Source of the DNA: Aquarana catesbeiana
Taxonomy: Eukaryota > Chordata > Amphibia > Anura > Ranidae
NCBI RefSeq assembly: GCF_042186555.1
Contig: NC_133324.1
Location: 4,778,651 to 4,842,650 of the forward strand
DNA: 64,000 nt
Direction: 5' to 3'
Below the pieces are notes generated by a model. That model was not told the origin of the DNA, searched no databases, and worked only from the letters and a program-made list of their open reading frames with translations. Shown here piece by piece: positions 25,301 to 36,715 of this stretch (the stretch's first letter is position 1; every line of letters starts with the position of its first letter). The position numbers were made by a program, and so were the translations under genes.

Positions 25301-27724
25301 AGTCCCCTGGGGCAGGAATCGGGTCCCCAAACAGTCCCCTGGGGCAGGACCCGGGTCCCCAAACACTCCCCTGGGGCAGGAATCGGGTCCCTAAACAGTC
25401 CCCTGAGGCAGGACCCGGGTCCCCAAACACTCCCCTGGGGCAGGACCCGGGTCCCCAAACACTCCCCTGGGGCAGGAATCGGGTCCCCAAACAGTCCCCT
25501 GGGGCAGGACCCGGGTCCCCAAACACTCCCCTGGGGCAGGAACCGGGTCCCCAAACACTCCCCTGGGGCAGGACCCGGGTCCCCAAACACTCCCCTGGGG
25601 CAGGACCCGGGTCCCCAAACACTCCCCTGGGGCAGGAACCGGGTCCCCAAACGCTCCCCTGGGGCAGGACCCGGGTCCCCAAACACTCCCCTGTGGCAGG
25701 ACCCGGGTCCCCAAACTCTCCCCTGGGGCAGGACCCGGGTCCCCAAACACTCCCCTGGGGCAGGACCCGGGTCCCCAAACACTCCCCTGGGGCAGGACCC
25801 GGGTCCCCAAACACTCCCCTGGGGCAGGACCCGGGTCCCCAAACACTCCCCTGGGGCAGGACCCGGGTCCCCAAACACTCCCCTGGGGCAGGAATCGGGT
25901 CCCCAAACAGTCCCCTGTGGCAGGACCCGGGTCCCCAAACACTCCCCTGGGGCAGGACCCGGGTCCCCAAACACTCCCCTGGGGCAGGACCCGGGTCCCC
26001 AAACACTCCCCTGGGGCAGGAATCGGGTCCCTAAACACTCCCCTGGGGCAGGACCCGGGTCCCCAAACACTCCCCTGGGGCAGGACCCGGGTCCCCAAAC
26101 ACTCCCCTGGGGCAGGAATCGGGTCCCCAATCACTCCCCTAGGGCAGGACCCGGGTCCCCAAACACTCCCCTGGGGCAGGAATCGGGTCCCCAAACAGTC
26201 CCCTGGGGCAGGACCCGGGTCCCCAAACACTCCCCTGGGGCAGGACCCGGGTCCCCAAACACTCCCCTGGGGCAGGACCCGGGTCCCCAAACACTCCCCT
26301 GTGGCAGGACCCGGGTCCCCAAACACTCCCCTGTGGCAGGACCCGGGTCCCCAAACACTCCCCTGGGGCAGGACCCGGGTCCCCAAACACTCCCCTGGGG
26401 CAGGAATCGGGTCCCCAAACACTCCCCTGGGGCAGGACCCGGGTCCCCAAACACTCCCCTGGGGCAGGAATCGGGTCCCCAAACAGTCCCCTGGGGCAGG
26501 ACCTGGGTCCCCAAACACTCCCCTGGGGCAGGACCCGGGTCCCCAAACACTCCCCTGGGACAGGAATCGGGTCCGTTAAACGCTCCTCTGGGGCAGGACC
26601 TGGGTCCCCAAACACTCCCCTGGGGCAGGAACCGGGTCCCCAAACACTCCCCTGGGGCAGGACCCAGGTCCCCAAACACTCCCCTGGGGCAGGACCCGGG
26701 TCCCCAAACACTCCCCTGGGGCAGGAATCGGGTCCCCAAACAGTCCCCTGGGACAGGACCCGGGTCCCCAAACACTCCCCTGGGGCTGGACCCGGGTCCC
26801 CAAACACTCCCCTGGGGCAGGACCCGGGTCCCCAAACACTCCCCTGGGGCAGGACCCGGGTCCCCAAACACTCCCCTGGGGCAGGACCCGGGTCCCCAAA
26901 CACTCCCCTGGGGCAGGAATCGGGTCCCCAAACACTCCCCTGGGGCAGGACCCGGGTCCCCAAACACTCCCCTGTGGCAGGACCCGGGTCCCCAAACACT
27001 CCCCTGGGGCAGGACCCGGGTCCCCAAACAGTCCCCTGGGGCAGGAATCGGGTCCCCAAACAGTCCCCTGGGGCAGGACCTGGGTCCCCAAACACTCCCC
27101 TGGGGCTGGACCCGGGTCCCCAAACACTCCCCTGGGGCAGGACCCGGGTCCCCAAACACTCCCCTGGGGCAGGAATCGGGTCCCCAAACACTCCCCTGGG
27201 GCAGGACCCGGGTCCCCAAACACTCCCCTGGGGCAGGAATCGGGTCCCCAAACACTGGCCTGGGGCAGGACCCGGGTCCCCAAACACTCCCCTGGGGCAG
27301 GACCCGGGTCCCCAAACAGTCCCCTGGGGCAGGACCTGGGTCCCCAAACACTCCCCTGGGGCTGGACCCGGGTCCCCAAACACTCCCCTGGGGCAGGACC
27401 CGGGTCCCCAAACACTCCCCTGGGGCAGGAATCGGGTCCGTTAAACGCTCCTCTGGGGCAGGACCTGGGTCCCCAAACACTCCCCTGGGGCAGGAACCGG
27501 GTCCCCAAACACTCCCCTGGGGCAGGACCCGGGTCCCCAAACACTCCCCTGGGGCAGGAATCGGGTCCCCAAACAGTCCCCTGGGGCAGGACCCGGGTCC
27601 CCAAACACTCCCCTGGGGCAGGACCCGGGTCCCCAAACACTCCCCTGGGGCAGGAACCGGGTCCCCAAACACTCCCCTGGGGCAGGACCCGGGTCCCCAA
27701 ACACTCCCCTGGGGCAGGACCCGG

Positions 27725-30222
27725 GTCCGTTAAACGCTCCTCTGGGGCAGGACCCGGGTCCCCAAACACTCCCCTGGGGCAGGAATCGGGTCCCCAAACA
27801 CTCCCCTAGGGCAGGACCCGGGTCCCCAAACACTCCTCTGGGGCAGGACCCGGGTCCCCAAACACTCCCCTGGGGCAGGAATCGGGTCCCCAAACAGTCC
27901 CCTGGGGCAGGACCCGGGTCCCCAAACACTCCCCTGGGGCAGGACCCGGGTCCCCAAACACTCCCCTGGGGCAGGACCCGGGTCCCCAAACACTCCCCTG
28001 TGGCAGGACCCGGGTCCCCAAACACTCCCCTGGGGCAGGACCCGGGTCCCCAAACACTCCCCTGGGGCAGGACCCGGGTCCCCAAACACTCCCCTGGGGC
28101 AGGAATCGGGTCCCTAAACAGTCCCCTGGGGCAGGACCCGGGTCCCCAAACACTCCCCTGGGGCAGGACCCGGGTCCCCAAACACTCCCCTGGGGCAGGA
28201 CCCGGGTCCCCAAACACTCCCCTGGGGCAGGACCCGGGTCCCCAAACACTCCCCTGGGGCAGGACCCGGGTCCCCAAACACTCCCCTGGGGCAGGAACCG
28301 GGTCCCCAAACACTCCCCTGGGGCAGGACCCGGGTCCCCAAACACTCCCCTGGGGCAGGACCCGGGTCCCCAAACACTCCCCTGGGGCAGGAATCGGGTC
28401 CCCAAATAGTCCCCTGGGGCAGGACCCGGGTCCCCAAACACTCCCCTGGGGCAGGAACCGGGTCCCCAAACACTCCCCTGGGGCAGGAACCGGGTCCCCA
28501 AACACTCCCATGGGGCAGGACCCGGGTCCCCAAACACTCCCCTGGGGCAGGACCCGGGTCCCCAAACACTCCCCTGGGGCAGGAACCGGGTCCCCAAATA
28601 CTCCCCTGGGGCAGGACCCGGGTCCCCAAACACTCCCCTGGGGAAGGAATCGGGTCCCCAAACAGTCCCCTGGGGCAGGACCCGGGTCCCCAAACACTCC
28701 CCTGGGGCAGGACCCGGGTCCCCAAACACTCCCCTGGGGCAGGAACCGGGTCCCCAAATACTCCCCTGGGGCAGGACCCGGGTCCCCAAACACTCCCCTG
28801 GGGCAGGAATCGGGTCCCCAAACAGTCCCCTGGGGCAGGACCCGGGTCCCCAAACACTCCCCTGGGGCAGGACCCGGGTCCCCAAACACTCCCCTAGGGC
28901 AGGACCCGGGTCCCCAAACACTCCCCTGGGGCAGGAATCGGGTCCCCAAACAGTCCCCTGGGGCAGGACCCGGGTCCGTTAAACGCTCCTCTGGGGCAGG
29001 ACCCGGGTCCCCAAACACTCCCCTGGGGCAGGAATCGGGTCCCCAAACACTCCCCTAGGGCAGGACCCGGGTCCCCAAACACTCCTCTGGGGCAGGACCC
29101 GGGTCCCCAAACACTCCCCTGGGGCAGGAATCGGGTCCCCAAACAGTCCCCTGGGGCAGGACCCGGGTCCCCAAACACTCCCCTGGGGCAGGACCCGGGT
29201 CCCCAAACACTCCCCTGGGGCAGGACCCGGGTCCCCAAACACTCCCCTGTGGCAGGACCCGGGTCCCCAAACACTCCCCTGGGGCAGGACCCGGGTCCCC
29301 AAACACTCCCCTGGGGCAGGACCTGGGTCCCCAAACACTCCCCTGGGGCAGGAATCGGGTCCCTAAACAGTCCCCTGGGGCAGGACCCGGGTCCCCAAAC
29401 ACTCCCCTGGGGCAGGACCCGGGTCCCCAAACACTCCCCTGGGGCAGGACCCGGGTCCCCAAACACTCCCCTGGGGCAGGACCCGGGTCCCCAAACACTC
29501 CCCTGGGGCAGGACCCGGGTCCCCAAACACTCCCCTGGGGCAGGAACCGGGTCCCCAAACACTCCCCTGGGGCAGGACCCGGGTCCCCAAACACTCCCCT
29601 GGGGCAGGACCCGGGTCCCCAAACACTCCCCTGGGGCAGGAATCGGGTCCCCAAACAGTCCCCTGGGGCAGGACCCGGGTCCCCAAACACTCCCCTGGGG
29701 CAGGAACCGGGTCCCCAAACACTCCCCTGGGGCAGGAACCGGGTCCCCAAACACTCCCATGGGGCAGGACCCGGGTCCCCAAACACTCCCCTGGGGCAGG
29801 ACCCGGGTCCCCAAACACTCCCCTGGGGCAGGAACCGGGTCCCCAAATACTCCCCTGGGGCAGGACCCGGGTCCCCAAACACTCCCCTGGGGAAGGAATC
29901 GGGTCCCCAAACAGTCCCCTGGGGCAGGACCCGGGTCCCCAAACACTCCCCTGGGGCAGGACCCGGGTCCCCAAACACTCCCCTGGGGCAGGAACCGGGT
30001 CCCCAAATACTCCCCTGGGGCAGGACCCGGGTCCCCAAACACTCCCCTGGGGCAGGAATCGGGTCCCCAAACAGTCCCCTGGGGCAGGACCCGGGTCCCC
30101 AAACACTCCCCTGGGGCAGGACCCGGGTCCCCAAACACTCCCCTAGGGCAGGACCCGGGTCCCCAAACACTCCCCTGGGGCAGGACCCGGGTCCCCAAAC
30201 ACTCCCCTGGGGCAGGAATCGG
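27725..30222. repeat. Two copies of a 1,249-bp higher-order repeat (39 units)
   Basis: The 33-bp marker unit containing GTCCGTTAAACG starts at 27725, 28974 and 30223, exactly 1249 bp apart each time. 1249 equals 38 x 32 + 33, so one higher-order unit is 38 ordinary units plus one 33-bp unit. The order of variants between the markers matches closely with a few single-base differences, which implies a recent duplication. Confidence 0.88.
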
Positions 30223-31102
30223 GTCCGTTAAACGCTCCTCTGGGGCAGGACCCGGGTCCCCAAACACTCCCCTGGGGCAGGAATCGGGTCCCTAAATAGT
30301 CCCCTGGGGCAGGACCCGGGTCCCCAAACACTCCCCTGGGGCAGGAATCGGGTCCCCAAACAGTCCCCTGGGGCAGGACCCGGGTCCCCAAACACTCCCC
30401 TGGGGCAGGAATCGGGTCCCTAAATAGTCCCCTGGGGCAGGACCCGGGTCCCCAAACACTCCCCTGGGGCAGGACCCGGGTCCCCAAACACTCCCCTGGG
30501 GCAGGAATCGGGTCCGTTAAACGCTCCTCTGGGGCAGGACCCGGGTCCCCAAACACTCCCCTGGGGCAGGAATCGGGTCCCCAAACACTCCCCTGGGGCA
30601 GGAACCGGGTCCCCAAACACTCCCCTGGGGCAGGACCCGGGTCCCCAAACACTCCCCTGGGGCAGGAACCGGGTCCCCAAATACTCCCCTGGGGCAGGAC
30701 CTGGGTCCCCAAACACTCCCCTGGGGCAGGACCCGGGTCCCCAAACACTCCCCTGGGGCAGGAACCGGGTCCCCAAACACTCCCCTGGGGCAGGACCCGG
30801 GTCCCCAAACACTCCCCTGGGGCAGGAATCGGGTCCCCAAACACTCCCCTGGGGCAGGACCCGGGTCCCCAAACACTCCCCTGGGGCAGGACCCGGGTCC
30901 CCAAACACTCCCCTGGGGCAGGAACCGGGTCCCCAAACACTCCCCTGGGGCAGGACCCGGGTCCCCAAACACTCCCCTGGGGCAGGAATCGGGTCCCCAA
31001 ACACTCCCCTAGGGCAGGACCCGGGTCCCCAAACACTCCCCTGGGGCAGGACCCGGGTCCCCAAACACTCCCCTAGGGCAGGACCCGGGTCCCCAAACAC
31101 TT

Positions 31103-31326
31103 TTGATTTTTCACATTCGAGTCCCATAGACATTAATGGTGTTCACCTCATCGGACAGACGATTAATTCCATCCATTTCTTGAATATTATCCAGAGTTTG
31201 ATTTATTGGTCATATTAATGATTCTCGGCTCCCTCGCTCCTCTTTGTAGAATGTGGGTTCTCTTCCCACCATACCGGCTCCACATTCTTCTCTTCATACT
31301 TATTGAAATATTGCCTTTTTATTATA
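31103..31326. other. AT-rich flank of the satellite, no gene seen
   Basis: Non-repetitive AT-rich sequence begins immediately after the last satellite unit. I see no open frame with family resemblance, no splice structure and no tandem repeat. Confidence 0.6.
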
Positions 31327-31807
31327 CAGTGGAACCTCGGCTAACGAGTAATGCGGTTAACGAGCGTTTGGAAAGACGAGCAAAAGTCCTGACTCTGCTT
31401 GTGAGTGTTGTCTCACAAAAACCAGCAGGATTCAAGCCAATGGGGTGTGCAGTACCGCATTTGGCCAGCAGTGTGGTGGGGGGGACGCCGGTGACACTCG
31501 GAACGGTTCGGAGCCGTTCGGAAAACCTCGGAACACTCGGAAATACTCCCTTCCCGAGTGTTTCCGAGCCTTTCCGAAGGGATTTTTCCAATTTCAGCCG
31601 AGCTGTCCCCGAATATTTCCGAGGCTCTCTGGCGCCCCCCTCCCCACCTCTGGCCACATGTGGTATTGCATGCAATAGAAGTCAATGCGGAACGAATTAT
31701 CTTCGTTTCCATTGACTTCTATGGGGAAACTCGCTTTGATAGACGAGTGATTCGGATTACAAGCATTCTCCTGGAATGGATTATACTCGTAATTCAAGGT
31801 TCTATAG
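31327..31807. mobile_element. Tigger/pogo-like MITE
   Basis: The left end is CAGTGGAACCTCGG, preceded by TA. The right end, reverse-complemented, reads CTATAGAACCTTGAATTACG, a diverged inverted copy. CAGTGGAACCTCGG-type termini and TA targets are typical of Tigger/pogo elements (Tc1/mariner superfamily). The interior has hairpin-prone sequence: ATAGAAGTCAAT near 31,675 and its complement ATTGACTTCTAT near 31,710. Short overlapping frames across it carry no transposase motif, so it is non-autonomous. Confidence 0.7.
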
Positions 31808-32113
31808 GCCTTTTTAATTTAGTGCCTAATGTCCCCTCTATGTTCTTTTTCTTAAATATATTATTGATCAGCGTTTATGTGTATCGTAACGCACATATAG
31901 AATAATGAATCATTTTTACACTAATTGATTGATGAATTAATTGGTTGTTTTTTAATTAATTCATTTTTTATTATTTATTGTTCATATCATAGCATTTATT
32001 TCATGTCTGGCCCGTTATGTTTGTGTGTTTGTTATCTGCCTTTTAAAATTGTTGCTTATTTATTGATCCATTATCCCCCTGTTCATCTTGTGATGATCTA
32101 GGCCCCTCCCCCC
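31808..32113. other. AT-rich spacer, nothing recognised
   Basis: Low-complexity AT-rich DNA with runs such as TTAATTAATTCA. No frame, RNA gene or repeat array recognised. Confidence 0.5.
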
Positions 32114-35100
32114 CGTGGTATGAGCTGTTTTGTCATGGCGGTAAGGTTATGGTAAGGGCTGTTGGGTCATGGCGGTAGGGTTATGGTAAGGCTGTTGGGT
32201 CATGGCGGTAGGGTTTTGGTATGGGCGGTTGGGTGATGGCGGTAGGGTTTTGGTATGGGCTGTTGGGTGATGGCGGTAGGGTTTTGGTATGGGCTGATGG
32301 GTCATGGCGGTAGGGTTTTGGTATGGGCGGTTGGGTCATGGCGGTAGGGTTTTGGTATGGGCTGTTGGGTAATGGCGGTAGGGTTTTGGTATGGGCTGAT
32401 GGGTCATGGCGGTAGGGTTTTGGTATGGGCTGTTGGGTGATGGCGGTAGGGTTTTGGTATGGGCTGTTGGGTCATGACGGTAGGGTTATGGTAAGGCTGT
32501 TGGGTCATGGCGGTAGGGTCATGGTAAGGGCTGTTGGGTCATGGCGGTAGGGTTTTGGTATGGGCTGTTGGGTCATGACGGTAGGGTTTTGGTATGGGCT
32601 GTTGGGTGATGGCGGTAGGGTTTTGGTATGGGCTGATGGGTCATGACGGTAGGGTTTTGGTATGGGCTGTTGGGTGATGGCGGTAGGGTTTTGGTATGGG
32701 CTGTTGGGTCATGACGGTAGGGTTTTGGTATGGGCTGTTGGGTCATGACGGTAGGGTTTTGGTATGGGCTGTTGGGTGATGGCGGTAGGGTTTTGGTATG
32801 GGCTGATGGGTCATGACGGTAGGGTTTTGGTATGGGCTGTTGGGTGATGGCGATAGGGTTTTGGTATGGGCTGTTGGGTCATGACGGTAGGGTTTTGGTA
32901 TGGGCTGTTGGGTCATGACGGTAGGGTTTTGGTATGGGCTGTTGGGTGATGGCGGTAGGGTTTTGGTATGGGCTGTTGGGTCATGGCGGTAGGGTTTTGG
33001 TTTGAGTCGTTGGGTGATGGCGGTAGGGTTTTGGTATGAGCTGTTGGGTCATTACGGTAGGGTTTTGGTATGGGCTGTTGGGTCATGGCGGTAGGGTTTT
33101 GGAATGGGCTGTTGGGTCATGGCGGTAGGGTTTTGGTATGGGCTGTTGGGTCATGGTGGTAGGGTTTTGGTATGGGCTGTTGGGTCATGGCGGTAGGGTT
33201 TTGGTATGGGCTGCTGGGTCATGGCGGTAGGGTTTTGGTATGGGCTGTTGGCTCATGGCGGTAGGGTTTTGGTATGGGCTGTTGGGTCATGATGGTAGGG
33301 TTTTGGAATGGGCTGTTGGGTCATGGCGGTAGGGTTTTGGTATGGGCTGTTGGGTCATGGTGGTAGGGTTTTGGTATGGGCTGTTGGGTCTTGGCGGTAG
33401 GGTTTTGGTATGGGTTGTTGGGTCATGGCGGTAGGGTTTTGGTATGGGCTGTTGGGTCATGGTGGTAGTTTTTTGGTATGGGCTGTTGGGTCATGGCGGT
33501 AGGGTTTTGGTATGGGCTGTTGGGTGATGGTGGAAGGGTTTTGGTTTGAGTCGTTGGATGATGGTGGTAGGGTTTTGGTTTGAGTCGTTGGGTCATGGAG
33601 GTGGGTTTTGGTATGGGCTGTTGGGTGATGGCGGTAGGGTTTTGGTATGGGCTGTTGGGTCATGATGGTAGGGTTTTGGAATGGGCTGTTGGGTCATGAC
33701 GGTAGGGTTTTGGTATAGGCTGTTGGGTCATGACGGTAGGGTTTTGGTTTGAGTCGTTGGGTGATGGCGGTAGGGTTTTGGTATGGGCTGTTGGGTCATG
33801 GCGGTAGGGTTTTGGTATGGGCTGTTGGGTGATGGTGGTAGGGTTTTGGTTTGAGTCGTTGGGTGATGGTGGTAGGGTTTTGGTTTGAGTCGTTGGGTGA
33901 TGGTGATAGGGTTTTGGTTTGAGTCGTTGGGTCATGGAGGTGGGTTTTGGTATGGGCTGTTGGGTCATGGCGGTAGGGTTTTGGTTTGAGTCGTTGGGTG
34001 ATGGTGGTAGGGTTTTGGTTTGAGTCGTTGGGTGATGGTGGTAGGGTTTTGGTTTGAGTCGTTGGGTGATGGCGGTAGGGTTTTGGAATGGGCTGTTGGG
34101 TGATGGCGGTAGGGTTTTGGTATGGGCTGTTGGGTCTTGGCGGTAGGGTTTTGGTATGGGCTGTTGGGTCATGGCGGTAGGGTTTTGGTATGGGCTGTTG
34201 GGTCATGATGGTAGGGTTTTGGTATGGGCTGTTGGGTCATGACGGTAGGGTTTTGGTATGGGCTGTTGGGTCATGGCGGTAGGGTTCTGGAATGGGCTGT
34301 TGGGTCATGACGGTAGGGTTTTGGTATGGGCTGTTGGGTCATGGCGGTAGGGTTTTGGTATGGGCTGTTGGGTCATGATGGTAGGGTTTTGGAATGGGCT
34401 GTTGGGTCATGACGGTAGGGTTTTGGTATGGGCTGTTGGTTCATGGCGGTAGGGTTTTGGTTTGAGTCGTTGGGTCATGGAGGTAGGGTTTTGGTATGGG
34501 CTGTTGGGTGATGGCGGTAGGGTTTTGGTATGGGCTGTTGGGTGATGGTGGTAGGGTTTTGGTATGGGCTGTTGGGTCATGACGGTAGGGTTTTGGTTTG
34601 AGTCGTTGGGTCATGGAGGTAGGGTTTTGGTTTGGGCTGTTGGGGCATGGCGGTAGGGTTTTGGTTTGGGCTGTTGGGTGATGGCGGTAGGGTTTTGGTA
34701 TGGGCTGTTGGGTGATGGCGGTAGGGTTTTGGTATGGGCTGTTGGGTGATGGTGGTAGGGTTTTGGTATGGGCTGTTGGGTCATGACGGTAGGGTTTTGG
34801 TTTGAGTCGTTGGGTCATGGAGGTAGGGTTTTGGTTTGGGCTGTTGGGGCATGGCGGTAGGGTTTTGGTTTGGGCTGTTGGGTGATGGCGGTAGGGTTTT
34901 GGTATGGGCTGTTGGGTGATGGTGGTAGGGTTTTGGTTTGAGTCGTTGGGTGATGGTGGTAGGGTTTTGGTTTGAGTCGTTGGGTGATGGTGGTAGGGTT
35001 TTGGTTTGAGTCGTTGGGTCATGGAGGTGGGTTTTGGTATGGGCTGTTGGGTGATGGCGGTAGGGTTTTGGTATGGGCTGTTGGGTGATGGCGGTAGGGT

Positions 35101-35152
35101 TTTGGTATGGGCTGTTGGGTCATGGTGGTAGGGTTTTGGTATGAGCTGTTGG
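32114..35152. repeat. 34-bp G-rich minisatellite, G-rich strand on top
   Basis: About 89 head-to-tail copies of a 34-bp unit built from GGTAGGGTTTTGGTATGGG and CTGTTGGGTCATGGC. Common variants are GTGATGG for GTCATGG, TTTGAGTCGTTGGG for TATGGGCTGTTGGG, and GTTATGGTAAGGCTG at the left end. The top strand has four or more closely spaced G-runs per unit. The reverse complement of this family forms a second array at 39.36-41.3 kb. Open minus-strand frames rich in PKPYRHDPTAHTKTL come from the repeat and are not treated as genes. Confidence 0.95.
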
Positions 35153-36205
35153 GTTACTTATATCTGTGGTGGGAGAGGCGCCAGCCCCGTCACGCTCCGG
35201 TCGTCTCCGCCTCTTACTGGATCTGTCAGTATGCGGTGGAGATGGTTACGTCATTTCCCCTCACAGCCTTGATGCCGAGTGAGGGAAAGATGCCCCCCCA
35301 GGCCCCCCCAGCCCCCCCCCCCCCCCGCTTGGCTCCATACCATTGGAGAGCGGAAGCGACATCAATAGTCACTTCCACCCGATACTTTTAAAGGGGGACA
35401 TTTTTTTTTGTAAAAAAAAAAAGATTTTATTATTTTTTTTTTATTGCATTTCAGTGTAAATATGAGATGTGAGATATTTTTTACCCCCCCCCCCCCCCCC
35501 CCCCCGATCTCATATAGAAGAGGACCTGTCCTGCTGTTTTTTTATTACAAGGGATGTTTACATTCCATCTAATAGGAATAAAAGTGACACAAAGTTTTTT
35601 TTTTTTTTTTTAAAGGGAGAGTGTAAAAATAAAAAGTAAAAGAAATAAGAAAAAGAAAAAACAGTAAGGCGCCCCGTCCCGCCGAGAAGCGCCCGCATAT
35701 GAAAACGGCGTTCAAACCACACATGTGAGGTATGGCCACGATCGAGAGAGCGAGAGCAATAATTCTATCCCTAGACCTCCTCTGTCAATCAAAACTGATA
35801 ACCTGTGGAAACGTTTAAACAGCGCATATGGAGGTTTTTAAGGGTCATAATTTGTCGCCATTCCACGAGCAATTTTGAAGTGTGACATGTAGGGTATCGA
35901 TTTACTCGGCGTAACATTATCTTTCATAATATAGAAAAAAAATTGGGCCAATTTACTGCTGTGTTATTTTTTAATCCAAAAAATGTTTATTTTTTTTCCA
36001 GAAAAAAAGTGCGCTTGTAAGTCCTCTGCGCAAATACAGTGTGACAGAAAGTATTGCAACGACCGCCATTTTATTCTCTAGGGTGTTAGAAAAAATATTT
36101 AATATTTGGGGGATCTAAGTCATTTTCTAGCAAAAAAAACAAACAGATTTTAACTTGTAAACAACAAATCTCAGACAGAGTCTTGGGGCTGAAGTGGTTA
36201 AAACT
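35153..36205. repeat. Ranid-type dispersed repeat with homopolymer tracts
   Basis: The stretch with CGCCCCGTCCCGCCG, AACCACACATGTGAGGTATG, CGGCGTAACATTATCTTTC, ACCGCCATTTTATTCTCTAG and finally GAAGTGGTTAA is one I recognise as a high-copy repeat of ranid genomes (recalled, not searched). It contains long C and T runs near 35,316, 35,490 and 35,600. Boundaries are approximate and the first 400 bases may be a separate element. No coding potential seen. Confidence 0.6.
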
Positions 36206-36291
36206 GTGATAATTGTACAGCTAGAGGCGCCTCTCCCCTGCCCCTCCACACTCAGCTCTGCTGTCTGCAGGACTCCCCCCCCCGTCACACC

Positions 36292-36327
36292 CAACATGGC
36301 GGACGGGTCTCCGGCAAAATGGCGGCC
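36292..36327 (+). promoter_or_regulatory. Pair of YY1-like ATGGCGG motifs
   Basis: CAACATGGCGGAC and CAAAATGGCGGCC lie about 22 bp apart. Both fit the core of the YY1 element often found just downstream of start sites in TATA-less vertebrate promoters. Function is inferred from the motif only. Confidence 0.45.
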
Positions 36328-36485
36328 GTGTGACGTATTACCCTCGCTATCTCTCTCTGCCTTGAACTTTCCCTCCAGTGTCCGGACAGTGACTGTCGGT
36401 TGCTGTTGTTCCGTGTGATCTGGCGGGTCGGGAAATGTGGGAATCGGGCGGACAGAAAATGATTTCAAAGAAGTGCCTCTTCGTG

Positions 36486-36715
36486 AGGGCGGAAGTCCGG
36501 GGAGCTCAGGCGGAAGTGGATGTCAGTGAGAGCGAAAGTTTAGATCAGTGAGGGCGGAAGTGGATGTCAGTGAGGGCGGAAGTCCGGGTAGCTCAGGCAG
36601 GAGTGGGCGTCAGTGAGGGCGGAAGTGCCGGTGAGTAAGCCGGAAGTGGGTGTCGGTGAGGGCGGAAGTGCCGGTGAATGAGCCGGAAGTGGGTGTCAGT
36701 GAGGGCGGAAGACAT
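36486..36715 (+). promoter_or_regulatory. Array of nine ETS-type CGGAAG cores at 21-22 bp spacing
   Basis: CGGAAG occurs at 36490, 36511, 36555, 36577, 36620, 36641, 36663, 36684 and 36706. The two gaps of 43-44 bp contain degenerate units at the expected places (CGAAAG at 36533, CAGGAG at 36598), so this is a 21-22 bp tandem repeat with an ETS core in nearly every unit. CGGAAGT matches the GABPA/ETS consensus. The spacing is close to two turns of the DNA helix. Confidence 0.6.

Larger units (their letters stand above)
1..31102. repeat. 32-bp GC-rich satellite array (about 970 units)
   Basis: Head-to-tail array of a 32-bp unit containing GGTCCCCAAACACTCCCC followed by TGGGGCAGGACCC. It is continuous from base 1, so the left end lies outside the window, and it stops abruptly after the last CCAAACAC, where AT-rich sequence begins. 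Variant classes are interleaved: AATCGGG, AACCGGG and ACTCGGG at the unit junction, CCTAGGGC for CCTGGGGC, CAGTCCCC for CACTCCCC, CTCTTCTAGGGC, and a 33-bp form containing GTTAAACGCTCCTCTGG. Units with CTCTTCTAGGGC and CTTGGGGC are commoner on the left; the right half is more homogeneous. Each unit holds two palindromic cores, GGACCCGGGTCC (when the junction is CCCGGG) and CCCCTGGGG. Long reading frames occur on both strands but are a by-product of the composition. I see no gene in it. Confidence 0.97.

Noticed and set aside
1..31102. CRISPR array
   Set aside because: Units are contiguous without unique spacers, and the window is eukaryotic.
20..31133. Very long open frames on both strands (up to 844 codons) rich in GDPGPAPGECLGTRVLPQGS-like repeats
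   Set aside because: The 32-bp unit has almost no stop words, and 32 bp shifts frame so that three units give a 32-residue repeat in several frames and both strands at once. No start context, splice structure or family resemblance; the frames end wherever a CCTAGGG or GTTAAACG variant occurs.
31206..31905. Short genes in the 31.2-31.9 kb region
   Set aside because: The frames cross the inverted ends of a MITE and have no recognisable domains.
33457..35022. Minus-strand frames of PKPYRHDPTAHTKTL repeats
   Set aside because: Product of the 34-bp minisatellite; 34 bp also rotates frame, so stops are avoided only because the unit lacks them.
36194..36468. Small protein genes starting in the putative promoter
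   Set aside because: Overlapping opposite-strand frames in CpG-rich DNA with no family resemblance; promoter interpretation is simpler.
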